Counted from the stretch's first letter, positions 50,907-60,919 are shown. The stretch is 64,000 nucleotides of DNA from Pseudomonas cedrina subsp. cedrina (GCF_001983175.1 NZ_MNPW01000017.1:37704-101703); one strand, 5' to 3'. A program made the numbers and translations. Notes: generated by a model from the letters alone, not told the origin.

Positions 50907-52124
50907 ATGCGCATTTTATGGATCCTGCCCTACTCACCCTGGCCCGCCACCAGCGGCGGCAAGACGCGCCAGTACCACCTGCTGCGCAGCCTGGCCGCGC
51001 GGGGGCATCGGATCACTTTGCTGCTGCATGACAAGCACCCGGTGTCACCGGCAGACCGCCAGGTGCTGGAAGCGTTTCTTGAGCAGTTGATCGTCCTGCC
51101 GCGCCGCCCGCTGCGCAGCGTCACGACGCTGCTGGCCGGGCTGTTTGCGCCCTACCCGCTGCTCGCCAGTGTGAATGGGCTGTCGGGCCAACTGCAGGAG
51201 ACTTTCAATGGGTTGCTGGGCGAGCAGTGGGACGTGGTGCAGATCGAACACAGCTACAGTTTCCAGCCGTACGAAGCGGCCCTGGCACGTAAATCCCAGG
51301 CCTTTGTGCTGACTGAGCACAACGTCGAATCAGCCCTTGGCGCCGCGACCTACGACCGTTTGCCGAACTGGGCGCTGCCGTTCATTCGCTACGATCAATG
51401 GCGCTACGCCCGCTGGGAACGTCGAGTGATGCGCCAGGCCAACCACGTGGTGGCGGTGACCCAGAGCGATGCGCAGGTGCTGGCCAAGATCGCCGACAAG
51501 CCCGTGTCGGTGGTGGTCAATGGCGTGGATTGCGATCACTTCGCTGCCGCCCGCCCCGACCCGTCGACCCGTCGCGTGCTGTTCCTGGGCAACTATGAAT
51601 ACGCGCCGAATGTGGACGCCATCGAGTGGGCCCTGGATGAGATCTTGCCCAAGGTCTGGGAGCGCTGCCCGGATGCGCGCATGAGCGTCTGTGGCTTCGG
51701 CATGCCCGCCCGTTGGCGCGAGCGCTGGCAGGACCCGCGCATCGAATGGCAAGGTTTTGTCCCGGACCTGCTGAACCTGCAATCCAGCTGCGCGGTGTTC
51801 CTCGCGCCGCTGCGCCATGGCGGCGGCTCCAAGCTCAAGGTGCTGGAAGCGCTGGCGGCCGGCCTGCCGCTGGCGAGCACCGAGCAAGGCGTATCGGGGT
51901 TGGACCTGGTGGAAGGCCTGGACTACCTTGGCGGGCAAACTGCCACGAGCCTGGCGGACGCCGTGGTGCGTTTGCTGCAATTTCCCGACGCCGCTGCGCC
52001 CATGGGTGAAGCGGGCCGCGCCTATGTGCGCCGCGCCCATGACTGGAGCGCCGCCGCCAGCCAGCTTGAGCAGGTGTACGCGACCCTTTCACCGTTGAAT
52101 CAAAAGGAGCCCGCATGCGTGTAG
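50907..52124 (+). CDS. pslH: PslH, glycosyltransferase
   Basis: A 405-residue GT-B glycosyltransferase. N-terminus MRILWILPYSPWPATSGGKT carries the first nucleotide-binding loop; C-terminal half includes VLFLGNYEYAPNVDAIEWAL and APLRHGGGSKLKVLEALAAG, the usual donor-binding region. The ATG at 50907 lies nine bases after the pslG stop; an in-frame ATG at 50889 inside pslG is a weaker alternative. It overlaps pslI by ten bases. It adds one of the Psl sugars. Confidence 0.92.
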   Translation: MRILWILPYSPWPATSGGKTRQYHLLRSLAARGHRITLLLHDKHPVSPADRQVLEAFLEQLIVLPRRPLRSVTTLLAGLFAPYPLLASVNGLSGQLQETFNGLLGEQWDVVQIEHSYSFQPYEAALARKSQAFVLTEHNVESALGAATYDRLPNWALPFIRYDQWRYARWERRVMRQANHVVAVTQSDAQVLAKIADKPVSVVVNGVDCDHFAAARPDPSTRRVLFLGNYEYAPNVDAIEWALDEILPKVWERCPDARMSVCGFGMPARWRERWQDPRIEWQGFVPDLLNLQSSCAVFLAPLRHGGGSKLKVLEALAAGLPLASTEQGVSGLDLVEGLDYLGGQTATSLADAVVRLLQFPDAAAPMGEAGRAYVRRAHDWSAAASQLEQVYATLSPLNQKEPACV

Positions 52125-53218
52125 GCCTGGATTACCGCACCGTCGGCACCTCGCCGCAGTCAGGCATCAGCCGCCAGGTGTACGCGCTGGAAAGCGCCTT
52201 ATACAGCCTGCCGGGCATCGAGCTTGAGCGGTTCACCGTGGCGCCCCTGGGCGATGAAAGCCGTCTGCAGGCGCACTGCCCGGACTGGGGCTGCGCGAAA
52301 ACCGCCATGCACCAGCCGCACAATCGCCTGCGCTTCGAGGCCGGTTTCCTGCCGCGCGCCCTGCGTGAACAGCGCATCGACCTGTACATCAGCACGTTCA
52401 ACATGGGCCTGCCACTGCCGCCCAAGCCAAAAGGACTGCGCAGTGTGGTGCTGTTGCACGACCTGTTTCAGATCACCCTGGACAACTACCACGCCAACCG
52501 GTTGAAGGCGCTGATCTACAAGACCAGCGATCGCCTGTCGATTGCTTATGCGGTACACAGCGCCGACCGCGTATGGACACCGTCGCAGTACAGCGCCGAC
52601 GAAACCGCACGGCTGTTTCCCAAGGCCGCAGGCAAGATTCGCGTGCTGCCCAACCAGGTCGATGGTTTTTCCGAACTGGCCGCGGACCTCAGTGCCCACG
52701 ATTTGCCCGAGCGCTATTGGTTGCTGGTCGGTACCCGCGAGCTGCGCAAGAACGTGCCATTCCTGGTGCAGGCCTGGCAGCAGGCACGGCGCCAGTCACC
52801 CGGCGTGCCGGAGCTGGTGTTGGTGGGCAGCCTGGAGCATTTGCCCGAAGCCCAGCGCACACTGCCGGGGATTCGCGCGCTGAGCGGTGTGTCGGATGCC
52901 CAATTGCATGCGCTGTACCGCCAGGCGTCACGCCTGTGGCAACCGTCGTACGCCGAAGGCTTCGGCTTGCCGGTGATCGAAGCGCTGAGCGTCGGCACCC
53001 CGGTGGCGGTGGCCAGCGGCACGTCGCTGGATGAAATCACCCCGCCGTCGGCGCCGCGCTTCTCGCCCACCGACGGCCCGGCGCTGACGCAGTTGATGAT
53101 CGGTCTGGGCGAGCGCGCCGATGAAGATTCGCCCACGCAACGCCGGCGGTGGGCGGAACGCTTCAACCATCATGCCTATCGGCGGCGCCTGGCCGAGCTG
53201 ATCGAGGAACTCAAATGA
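52115..53218 (+). CDS. pslI: PslI, family 4 glycosyltransferase
   Basis: A 367-residue GT-B glycosyltransferase, the same length as P. aeruginosa PslI. The acceptor half has LRSVVLLHDLFQITL; the donor half has YWLLVGTRELRKNVPFLVQA and PSYAEGFGLPVIEALSVGTP with the conserved EGFGLPxxEA motif. AAAAGGAGCCCGC precedes the ATG, an unusually strong ribosome site for this operon. It overlaps pslH upstream and pslJ downstream. Confidence 0.93.
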   Translation: MRVGLDYRTVGTSPQSGISRQVYALESALYSLPGIELERFTVAPLGDESRLQAHCPDWGCAKTAMHQPHNRLRFEAGFLPRALREQRIDLYISTFNMGLPLPPKPKGLRSVVLLHDLFQITLDNYHANRLKALIYKTSDRLSIAYAVHSADRVWTPSQYSADETARLFPKAAGKIRVLPNQVDGFSELAADLSAHDLPERYWLLVGTRELRKNVPFLVQAWQQARRQSPGVPELVLVGSLEHLPEAQRTLPGIRALSGVSDAQLHALYRQASRLWQPSYAEGFGLPVIEALSVGTPVAVASGTSLDEITPPSAPRFSPTDGPALTQLMIGLGERADEDSPTQRRRWAERFNHHAYRRRLAELIEELK

Positions 53219-54648
53219 GCCTGAACCTGACCAGCCTCGTCGCGATTCTCTTCGGCCTGCTGTTTGGCGCCCTCGCGCTGCTGCTGTCGCCGGCCAAGGC
53301 CTTCCTCGCCGTGGTCGGCCTGGCCGGGGCGGTGACCATCCTGCGGTTTCCGTTCTGGGGCCTGGTGCTGTTTGCCCTGGTTGCCACGTTCATGCCCTAT
53401 TCCACGGTCAACCTGGGCATTCGCAGTACCGTCAGCGAAGCGATCCTGGCGCTGACCTGGGGCGCGGTGCTGTGGCACAGCTTCCTCGCGCGCCTGCCCG
53501 ATACGCCAAGCCTGGGCCTGCGCCCCACCGACCAGATGCTGTTGTGGCTGATGCTGTTCAGCGTGTTCCCGTTTATCGTCGGCCAGGTCAGCGTGCACGC
53601 CGACACCAGCGGCGTGGCCAACTGGTTGCGCTGGCTGCTGAGCCTGTCGTCGGTATTTCTTTGCGCTAAATTGCTGGTGGACCACAAACACCGCGAGTCG
53701 CTGGTGATCGCCTTGCTGCTGGGCAGCCTGGCGATGCTGGCGCTGTCGATCGGGGTGTTTGTGCGTACGCGTTCCGGGGCCGGCATTGCGCCGATTCTGG
53801 CGCTGTTCAACTACGGCAACTTCGACATGTTGAAATTCGGCCTGGAGGCCATGTCTTCGCGCATGGGTTCGCCGTGGATGCACCCGAATGCCATCGGCGG
53901 GATCATGGCGTTGTTGCTGCCCCTGGCCTTCTGCTTCGGCATGACCGAGCAGGGTTGGAAACGCGCATTGGGCCTGAGCGTGGCGTGCCTCGGCGCAGCG
54001 GCCTTGCTGTTGGCCAGCAGCCGCGGTGCGATGGTCAGCCTGGCACTGGTGCTGATGTGGATGGCCACGCGCCGAGTGCCCTACACCGGTCGCCTGCTGA
54101 TGATCGGCGCGGCGCTGACGGTGGCGCTGGTGATGGCTTACCCGCCGTTGCAGGAACGCCTGGCGACGATTTTCTCGTCGGACAACGCCAGTACCGAAGT
54201 GCGTTTCGACGAGTACCGCATGTTTCCCCAGGCGGTGCTGGCGTATCCGTTCGGCATCGGCTTTAAGGTTGATCCGCCGGTGCCTGGCACGGATTTGCTG
54301 GGCATCTCCAACCTGTGGCTCAACTTCATCTACAAGACCGGCATCGTCGGCATGCTGTTCTTTGTGGCGGTGACTCTGCGCTGGTGGCGGGAAGCGCGCC
54401 CGCAAAGCGGCCCGATTCGCCTGACCAAGGACAATGCGCTGTGGCTGGGCACCACCGCCGGGATTCTCTCGGCCTTGGTCAGTGGCCTGTTCGACCACTA
54501 CTTCAGCTTTGCGGTAGTGATGGTCGCGCTGTTCTGGCTGATGGTGGGGATCAACGTGCTGGAGGCACGCCGACTGTTTCCGGCGCGCCTGCCCCAGGTG
54601 AACCGCGTGGCGTATCACAAACCCCAGCTTGATGGCGCACAGCCCTGA
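53215..54648 (+). CDS. pslJ: PslJ, Wzy-type polymerase (O-antigen ligase/polymerase fold)
   Basis: A 477-residue membrane protein with about twelve hydrophobic helices and a large periplasmic loop near residues 325-380 (ERLATIFSSDNASTEVRFDEYRM-containing region), typical of Wzy polymerases. It starts at the ATG overlapping the pslI stop (ATGAG), giving the P. aeruginosa length (478). It joins repeat units in the periplasm during Psl assembly. It overlaps pslK by one base. Confidence 0.92.
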   Translation: MSLNLTSLVAILFGLLFGALALLLSPAKAFLAVVGLAGAVTILRFPFWGLVLFALVATFMPYSTVNLGIRSTVSEAILALTWGAVLWHSFLARLPDTPSLGLRPTDQMLLWLMLFSVFPFIVGQVSVHADTSGVANWLRWLLSLSSVFLCAKLLVDHKHRESLVIALLLGSLAMLALSIGVFVRTRSGAGIAPILALFNYGNFDMLKFGLEAMSSRMGSPWMHPNAIGGIMALLLPLAFCFGMTEQGWKRALGLSVACLGAAALLLASSRGAMVSLALVLMWMATRRVPYTGRLLMIGAALTVALVMAYPPLQERLATIFSSDNASTEVRFDEYRMFPQAVLAYPFGIGFKVDPPVPGTDLLGISNLWLNFIYKTGIVGMLFFVAVTLRWWREARPQSGPIRLTKDNALWLGTTAGILSALVSGLFDHYFSFAVVMVALFWLMVGINVLEARRLFPARLPQVNRVAYHKPQLDGAQP

Positions 54649-56057
54649 TGCTCGGCTCCGCCGTTTGGCTGACTCTGGCGACGCTGCTGGGATTGTGCCT
54701 GGGCTTCGCCCGTGAATGGCTGCTGGTGGCGGCCTGGGGCGCGGGAGAGCGCAGCGATGCGTTTCTGATCGCAGTGTTTTTGCCGGAGGCGCTGCGCATG
54801 TCACTGGCCGGCGGCGTGCTGAGCGCGGCGGCGCTGCCGTTGTATCTGGCGCGCGAGCGCGACGAGCGGCTGGGCTGGCTGGCGGTGTTGTTTGCGGCGC
54901 TGCTGCTGATTGCATTGGTCATCAGCCTGCTGCTGACGCTGCTGGCGCCGTGGCTGGTGCAACTGCTCGGGCCGGGCTTGGCGGACGGTGCCCTGGCGCT
55001 TGCCAGCCGTAACTTGCAGGTGGTCGCCTGGTGCGTGCCGGGGCTGATGCTGCATGCGTTGTTCAGCGTGCCGCTGCAGGCCAGCGAGCGGTTTGTGCTG
55101 GCGGGCTTGGGTTCGTTGTTGTTCAACCTGCCGCCGGTGACCTACCTCGCGCTGGCCGGCACCGCCAGCCAGCCGCATTCACTGGCCCTGGCGTGCCTGG
55201 CCGGCAGCCTGCTGATGCCGTTGGCGCTGCTGCCATCGATGTGGCGCCTGGGTTGGCGGCCGTGGCGCTGGCAGTGGTCGTGGGCGCCGCTGCGGGAGCT
55301 GGGCCAGCGCATCGGCCCGCTGTTGTTGAGCAATGGCGCGAGCCAGGGCCTGGCGCTGATCGAGCGGCTGGTGGCGTCGTTGCTGGGAGAAGGTGCGGTG
55401 ACTTGGGTGAACCTGGCGCGCAAGTTGATGAACCTGCCGCTGATTGCACTGATGAGCCTCAACCAGGTGCTACTAGGCATGATGAGCCGTCGCCAGGGCG
55501 ATGAGCGCCTGGCCCTGCTCAAGCGCGGCCTGGAAACCGCCAGCATGCTGACTCTGCCCGCTGGCGTCGGCCTGGTCGCGGCGGCCCCGAGCCTGGTGGC
55601 GTTGCTGCTGCCCAAGCAATCGGCGGACTCGCCGTTGCCGCTGCTGCTGGCCTGGTTTGCGGTGCCATTGGTGTTCGGCGCCTGGAACGCCTTGCTCGCG
55701 CGTTACGCCTACGCTGCCGGCGATACGCGCCAGCCGCTGCGCTGCGAGTTGCTCGGTAGCCTGGTCAATGTGCTGCTGCTTGGCGCCCTGCCCTTCGTGT
55801 TCGGCCTGGCCGGTATCCCCATGGCTGCATTGGCGGGGGTGATTTGCACCGCGTTGCTGCTGATGCAGCGCCAGGCATTGCTCGACGCCCTGCCCTGGGC
55901 GCGGCATTGGTTGCTCGGCGCGGTGCTGATGGGCGCGGCGGCACTGGCGCTGTTTCAGGTTGAGGGCGTATGGCTGCAGCTGGGGCTGAGTACCCTGGCC
56001 GGCGCCACGGTGTTGCTGGGCATGGGCCTGTGGCTCAAGCCGTGGCGCAAAACATGA
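54648..56057 (+). CDS. pslK: PslK, Wzx/MurJ-type flippase
   Basis: A 469-residue polytopic membrane protein of the MOP (MviN/MurJ-like) family with about fourteen helices, such as AAALPLYLARERDERL after helix two and the late GLAGIPMAALAGVI. It should flip lipid-linked Psl repeats across the inner membrane. Its start overlaps the pslJ stop (TGATG). Composition is extremely Leu/Ala-rich, in line with flippases. Confidence 0.92.
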   Translation: MLGSAVWLTLATLLGLCLGFAREWLLVAAWGAGERSDAFLIAVFLPEALRMSLAGGVLSAAALPLYLARERDERLGWLAVLFAALLLIALVISLLLTLLAPWLVQLLGPGLADGALALASRNLQVVAWCVPGLMLHALFSVPLQASERFVLAGLGSLLFNLPPVTYLALAGTASQPHSLALACLAGSLLMPLALLPSMWRLGWRPWRWQWSWAPLRELGQRIGPLLLSNGASQGLALIERLVASLLGEGAVTWVNLARKLMNLPLIALMSLNQVLLGMMSRRQGDERLALLKRGLETASMLTLPAGVGLVAAAPSLVALLLPKQSADSPLPLLLAWFAVPLVFGAWNALLARYAYAAGDTRQPLRCELLGSLVNVLLLGALPFVFGLAGIPMAALAGVICTALLLMQRQALLDALPWARHWLLGAVLMGAAALALFQVEGVWLQLGLSTLAGATVLLGMGLWLKPWRKT

Positions 56058-56079
56058 ATGGACGATCGGGGGCACGCAG

Positions 56080-57129
56080 GTGAAAAATCGCTGGATACAA
56101 ATGGATATCGCCAAAGGCATCGGCATCCTGGTGATCGTGTATGCCCATAGCTGGTTTGTCGCGTCCTCACCGGACGTGCTCTACCCGCTGCTTGCGTCAT
56201 TTGTGCTGCCATTGTTTTTCTTTCTGTCCGGGGTCTTTTTCAAGCCTGAACAGCCCTTCGTGGAAATGGCGGTGCGCAAGGCCGATGGCCTGCTCAAGCC
56301 GTTTTTCTTCACTATGCTCACCTATGTGATCGTGCGCAGCATCCTGCGCGGCCAGCCGCTGCTGCCGGATATCGGCGGCGTGCTGTATGCCTCGGTGAAC
56401 ACCATCCCGTGGCAGGCGCTTTGGTTTTTGCCGCACTTCTGGGTGGCGATCCTGTTCGGTTGGGTCGTGCTGCGCTTGATCGCGCGCCTGCCGTTGGCGG
56501 TCAGTTGCCTGGCGATGCTGGTGCCATTGCTGATCGGCATCTGGATGCTGCCCTGGTTCTGGCAACTGCCGGTCACGCTGGGCGGGCACACCTGGGTGTT
56601 GCCAGGCTTGCCGTTCAGCCTGGATATCACACTGATCAGTGGCAGCTGCTTTGTCTATGGCTACCTGCTACGCCATTGGCTGCGCGCCCATGCGGGTTCA
56701 GTGCTGACCCTGCTGGTATCGGCCGTGCTCTTCACCGCGGTGTTTGCCTACCGAGGCGACACCATGGACCTTGCGCAGCGACGCTACGATCACTGGCTGT
56801 GGACCAGCCTATTGGCGGCGATTGGCGTGTATGCGTGCTGGGCGTTGTCGCGGGTGCTCATGGCCTCGGCGCTGATCACCCGAGTGATGACCTATATCGG
56901 CCAGTCGACCCTGATCCTGCTGATCTTTCATGGAGAGATTCAGCACAAGACCTTTGACCTGATGCAGCGTGTGGGGCTGCCTGCGTTTGTCGCGGCGTGT
57001 GTCGGTTTTGTGGTGGCGGTGGTGGTGCCGTTGTTGATCGGGGAAGTGATCAAGCGGGTGGGGGTCTTGCGGTTTTTCTACTTTCCGTTTCCGGTGCGTA
57101 AGGTGACGGGAGCCAACGCTGCAACCTGA
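56080..57129 (+). CDS. pslL: PslL, membrane acyltransferase (acyltransferase 3 family)
   Basis: A 349-residue inner-membrane protein with about ten helices. The N-terminus MDIAKGIGILVIVYAHSW contains the catalytic His typical of acyltransferase-3 proteins (in VYAHS), and RKADGLLKPFFF follows. It probably acetylates or otherwise acylates the polymer. I use the GTG at 56080; the ATG at 56101 is the alternative. It lies 22 bases after pslK and is the last psl gene; pslM, pslN and pslO are not present. Confidence 0.88.
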   Translation: MKNRWIQMDIAKGIGILVIVYAHSWFVASSPDVLYPLLASFVLPLFFFLSGVFFKPEQPFVEMAVRKADGLLKPFFFTMLTYVIVRSILRGQPLLPDIGGVLYASVNTIPWQALWFLPHFWVAILFGWVVLRLIARLPLAVSCLAMLVPLLIGIWMLPWFWQLPVTLGGHTWVLPGLPFSLDITLISGSCFVYGYLLRHWLRAHAGSVLTLLVSAVLFTAVFAYRGDTMDLAQRRYDHWLWTSLLAAIGVYACWALSRVLMASALITRVMTYIGQSTLILLIFHGEIQHKTFDLMQRVGLPAFVAACVGFVVAVVVPLLIGEVIKRVGVLRFFYFPFPVRKVTGANAAT

Positions 57130-57161
57130 TAGCACCGCCGCTCCCACATTGGTTCTGTATT

Positions 57162-57740
57162 TCAGTCGTCGAGTTGCTGGGCTGGCTTGGCACCGTGCTT
57201 GGCTGGCTTGGCGCCTTTGGCGGGAGCGGGAGCCGGTGCGGCGGGTTCAGGTTCCGCTGCGGCGGCCGCTTCTTTTTCCGCCATCGGCATCTGATCGATG
57301 GCAGCGAAGAATGCCTTCAGGTCGAGCGTATCCGGCGGCACGGTCTTCTCGAGTTTCTTCTCGCCGTCCTTGCCCACCAGGATCACTTTGGTACCGCTGC
57401 CGGCACCGAGTTTGAGGGCGCGGATCAGTGCGTTGGTTTCCGGCGGCGTGAGCTTTTTGTTGTCCTTGGGGTCCTTGGCGAACTTTTCCCCTTCGGCTCC
57501 AATGCTGCCGAACTTCACGGTGTAGAGCACCATGGCTCGCTCTTCAAAGGACTGCTGGGTAGCAGGCTCGTCCAATTGTTTCTTGAGGGTCGCCAGGGTG
57601 TCGTTGCCGGAATCAAGCTCAACCACCACCAGCGGCCGGGCCTTGCCCAAGTCCTGCTTGAGCGGGTTGATATCATCGGCAGCCAACAGCGGCCCCGTAA
57701 AAGCCATCAAGGTAGCCAGGGTCAGCGACCGGATGAGCAT
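57162..57740 (-). CDS. DUF4174-domain periplasmic protein
   Basis: A 192-residue protein with a Sec signal peptide (MLIRSLTLATLMAFTGPLLA), a DUF4174 domain resembling a thioredoxin-like fold without the CxxC pair (RPLVVVELDSGNDTL, TKVILVGKDGEKKL) and a low-complexity Ala/Pro/Glu/Lys tail of about 50 residues. AAAGGAGGTGCGC gives a strong ribosome site for ATG 57740, so the 21-codon upstream extension is rejected. It converges with pslL, with REP-like sequence in the gap. Function unknown. Confidence 0.82.
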   Translation of the reverse strand: MLIRSLTLATLMAFTGPLLAADDINPLKQDLGKARPLVVVELDSGNDTLATLKKQLDEPATQQSFEERAMVLYTVKFGSIGAEGEKFAKDPKDNKKLTPPETNALIRALKLGAGSGTKVILVGKDGEKKLEKTVPPDTLDLKAFFAAIDQMPMAEKEAAAAAEPEPAAPAPAPAKGAKPAKHGAKPAQQLDD

Positions 57741-57904
57741 GCGCACCTCCTTTGAATTCCATGCAGGGTTCTTGAGTTTCATGTCTGCGACCGTCAAATT
57801 CAAGGATGATTCCTACACCACTCTAAGAAAGCGTAGGTCAGAACGCCCGCTACACGCCGGTTTGCTGGGGTCGACTGTCATTGTTTCCGCTGATTACGCA
57901 GACA

Positions 57905-58537
57905 TCACGAGGCCTTCCACTGCGGCCAATGCCGCGCAAATACGGGCGCGACGATGGGGTCGGCATCCACCCGCGCCAGGCTCTGGGCAAAGCCTGGGGC
58001 CAGGCCGCTCAGTGCCTCCCTAGCCTCCTCCCAGCGTGACACCGCTGCCGCCATGATACCCAGCGCATTCGGCACGTTGCCCGGGGTAAACAACTGGTCG
58101 GCGAATTGATTGGCGAACATCACCCAGGCCTGATGCAGATAGCGCCGCGTACCGGTGGCCAGTTGCGCCTGCACCGCTTGATCGGCGTCGCCCAACCAAC
58201 GTTGCGGATAATCGATGATGCCGATCGCCGAATAGCAATTGGCGGTGATATAAACAAGGCCGCGCAAGATCTGCGCGCGGTTGCCGGCCAGCAGCTCGGA
58301 AGCCGGAAATGCCAGCCCCAGATGGATCAGGATCGCTGCGCTTTCGGTCAGCACCTCGCCATCGGGGGTGACCAGGGTGGGCACCTGTTTGAGCGGGTTG
58401 ATGCGGGCCAGCTCGTCACTGCCCTCACCCTCCGCCCAGGAGGCCGCGTCCGCCCGCCGCCACGGCACCGCGCAACGCTGCAGGGCGATTTCGATCATGC
58501 ACGAGCCGGATTCATCAATACCGTAAAGCGTGTACAT
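57905..58537 (-). CDS. Glutathione S-transferase family protein
   Basis: A 210-residue GST-fold protein. The N-terminal thioredoxin-like domain has the cis-Pro and glutathione-binding motif VPTLVTPDGEVLTESAAIL (52-70); the C-terminal helical domain follows. The likely active residue in the first ten positions is Tyr or Ser (MYTLYGIDESGS). Substrate unknown. It reads leftward from 24 bases beyond the polB end, probably as its own unit. Confidence 0.85.
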   Translation of the reverse strand: MYTLYGIDESGSCMIEIALQRCAVPWRRADAASWAEGEGSDELARINPLKQVPTLVTPDGEVLTESAAILIHLGLAFPASELLAGNRAQILRGLVYITANCYSAIGIIDYPQRWLGDADQAVQAQLATGTRRYLHQAWVMFANQFADQLFTPGNVPNALGIMAAAVSRWEEAREALSGLAPGFAQSLARVDADPIVAPVFARHWPQWKAS

Positions 58538-58561
58538 AGGCGTTGCTCCTTCACGCGTGTT

Positions 58562-60919
58562 TTAGAACAGTCCCATCTGCCCGCCGACCAAGGTGCTGAA
58601 GTCGTCATTCACAAACGGCAGGATCGCATCGGCCACCGGCTGCAATTGCCGGGTGACATAGTGATCGTAGTCGATGGGCGCTTGACGTACCTCCAACGGT
58701 TCCGGGCCGTTGACGCTGATCACATAGCTGATCCAACCGCCACGCTGATACTGACGCGGGCGCCCCAGGCGGTCGTTGTATTCGTCTGCCAGGCGCGCGG
58801 CGCGCACATGGGGCGGCACATTGCGTTCGTAGTCATCCAACCGGCGGCGCAGGCGTTTGCGGTAGATCAGCAACTCATCGAACTCGCCGCTCAGGGTACG
58901 GGCAACGTAGTCGCGGATGTAGTTCTGGTGGGGCTGGCGATGAAAAATGCGCTGGTAGAGTTCCTGCTGGAATCGGCGCGCCAGGGGCGACCAGTCGCTG
59001 CGCACGGTTTCCAGGCCTTTGTAGACCATTTCTTCACTGCCATCGCTACGCACCACCAGGCCGGCGTAGCGCTTCTTGCTGCCCTCCTCGGCGCCGCGGA
59101 TGGTGGGCATGAGAAAACGCGTGAAGTGGGTTTCATATTGCAGTTCCAGGGCGCTTTGCAGTCCGAACGCGGTGCGCAGGTGCTCGCGCCACCAGTCGTT
59201 GACGTGTTGCACCAGCGCGTGGCCGATGCGGCTGGCCTCTTCCTGGGTGTGCGCACTGCCGAGCCAGACGAAAGTGGAGTCGGTGTCGCCGTAGATCACC
59301 TCATAGCCTTGGGCTTCAACGAGTTCGCGCGTCTGGCGCATGATCTGGTGTCCGCGCAGGGTGATCGACGACGCGAGCCGCGTATCGAAGAAACGGCAGC
59401 CGCTGGAGCCGAGTACGCCATAGAAGGCGTTCATGATGATTTTCAGGGCTTGGGACAGCGGTGCGTTGTGTTCACGCTTGGCCACTTCCCGGCCTTCGGA
59501 GACCCGCGCAACGATGGACGGCAAACAGTGCCGGGTGCGGGAAAAGCGCGCACCGCGAAAGCCTTCGACCGAGTCGCTGTCGTCGGGGTACTTGAGGCCT
59601 TCGATCAGGCCCACCGGGTCAATCAGGAAGCTGCGGATGATCGAGGGGTATAGGCTCTTGTAGTCGAGCACCAGTACCGATTCGTAGAGGCCAGGGCGCG
59701 AGTCCATGACAAAGCCGCCGGGGCTGGCCTGGGGCGGTTTGTCGCCCAGATTCGGCGCGACAAAACCCTGGCGGTGCATCAACGGCAGGTATAAATGGGT
59801 GAACGCGGCCACGGAGCCACCGTTACGGTCGGCCGGCAGCCCGGTGACACTGGCCCGCTCCAGCAAGAACTTGAGCAGTTCGGTCTTCTCGAAAATCCGC
59901 GTGACCAGCTCGCAGTCCTTTAGGTTGTAGCGCGCCAGAGCGGGCTTGTCCTCGGCGAACATGCGGTTGATTTCGTCCATGCGTTGATACGGCGTGGAGA
60001 TGTCCTTGCCTTCGCCCAGCAGGGTTTGCGCGACGTTCTCCAGGCTGAAGGACTCGAAGCTCCAAGTGGCCGAGCGCAGGGCTTCGATGCCATCGATGAT
60101 CAAACGCCCTGCCGCAGCGGCAAAGTAGTGATTGCGGCTGCCGTGCTCACGCCAGGCCATCGGCTCTTCGCCACGCCCGAGCATGAGCGGCACATTGAGG
60201 CGCTGGGCATGTTCGTGAAGCACGCGCAGGTCGAACTGCACCACGTTCCAGCCGATGATTGCATCAGGGTCGTGCAGGGCAAGCCATTGGTTGAGGCGTT
60301 CGAGCAGTTGGGCGCGGGTGTCGCAGTAGTCGAGCTTGAAGTCCACGGCGTCGGCTTTGTTCGGCGGACCAAGCATGTATACCTGGCGCTCGCCGCAGCC
60401 TTCGAGGGCGATGGAATACAAATCGCCCTGGGCGGTGGTTTCGATGTCGAGGGACACCAGCTTCAATGGCGGGCGGTACTCGGGCGCGGGTTTCATCTGC
60501 GCCTCCAGCAAGGCGCCGGTTGCGTCAGGCGTACCGCCGAACCACACCGGCGCGGTGATGAAGCGTTCCATCATGTAGCGTTCGGGCGGGCGCACATCCC
60601 CCTCGTAGACATCCACACCGGCGGCACGCAGGCGCTTTTCCACATCCATGGCCTGGCGATGCTGGCGGGTGTACAGGCCCAGCACCTTGCGGTGATGGAA
60701 ATCCAATAGCTGCAATGGGCGCAGCTCGATATCACGCTCGCCCTTGAGCAGCCAACCCAGTGGCTTGCGATGGGCTTCGGGGATGAACATCACCGAGGTC
60801 TGCACGGGTAGGCGGATAAACCTCGGGCCCTGGTCGGTCGCCAGCCAGAAGCTGACTTCCGTGCCCGCCGGGGTATCGCGCCAATGCCGGGTCAGGACAA
60901 AACCCTGCTGTAAATCCAC
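58562..60919 (-). CDS. polB: DNA polymerase II (family B)
   Basis: A 785-residue family B polymerase with 3'-5' proofreading, involved in replication restart and lesion bypass. Exonuclease motif I is SLDIETTAQG (about 153-162) and motif II includes GWNVVQFDL; polymerase motif A is VLDYKSLYPSIIR, motif B is KIIMNAFYGVLGS and motif C is YGDTDSTFVWL. Start is a GTG at 60919 with GAGGTG about eight bases upstream, giving the usual E. coli-like length (783). SOS control is typical, but I did not find a convincing LexA box in the short upstream gap. Confidence 0.95.
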   Translation of the reverse strand: MDLQQGFVLTRHWRDTPAGTEVSFWLATDQGPRFIRLPVQTSVMFIPEAHRKPLGWLLKGERDIELRPLQLLDFHHRKVLGLYTRQHRQAMDVEKRLRAAGVDVYEGDVRPPERYMMERFITAPVWFGGTPDATGALLEAQMKPAPEYRPPLKLVSLDIETTAQGDLYSIALEGCGERQVYMLGPPNKADAVDFKLDYCDTRAQLLERLNQWLALHDPDAIIGWNVVQFDLRVLHEHAQRLNVPLMLGRGEEPMAWREHGSRNHYFAAAAGRLIIDGIEALRSATWSFESFSLENVAQTLLGEGKDISTPYQRMDEINRMFAEDKPALARYNLKDCELVTRIFEKTELLKFLLERASVTGLPADRNGGSVAAFTHLYLPLMHRQGFVAPNLGDKPPQASPGGFVMDSRPGLYESVLVLDYKSLYPSIIRSFLIDPVGLIEGLKYPDDSDSVEGFRGARFSRTRHCLPSIVARVSEGREVAKREHNAPLSQALKIIMNAFYGVLGSSGCRFFDTRLASSITLRGHQIMRQTRELVEAQGYEVIYGDTDSTFVWLGSAHTQEEASRIGHALVQHVNDWWREHLRTAFGLQSALELQYETHFTRFLMPTIRGAEEGSKKRYAGLVVRSDGSEEMVYKGLETVRSDWSPLARRFQQELYQRIFHRQPHQNYIRDYVARTLSGEFDELLIYRKRLRRRLDDYERNVPPHVRAARLADEYNDRLGRPRQYQRGGWISYVISVNGPEPLEVRQAPIDYDHYVTRQLQPVADAILPFVNDDFSTLVGGQMGLF

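Noticed and set aside
57125..57160. GCACCGCCGCTCCCACATTGG after pslL as a terminator
   Set aside because: It looks like a fragment of a REP element; there is no stem with a T run, so no terminator is called.
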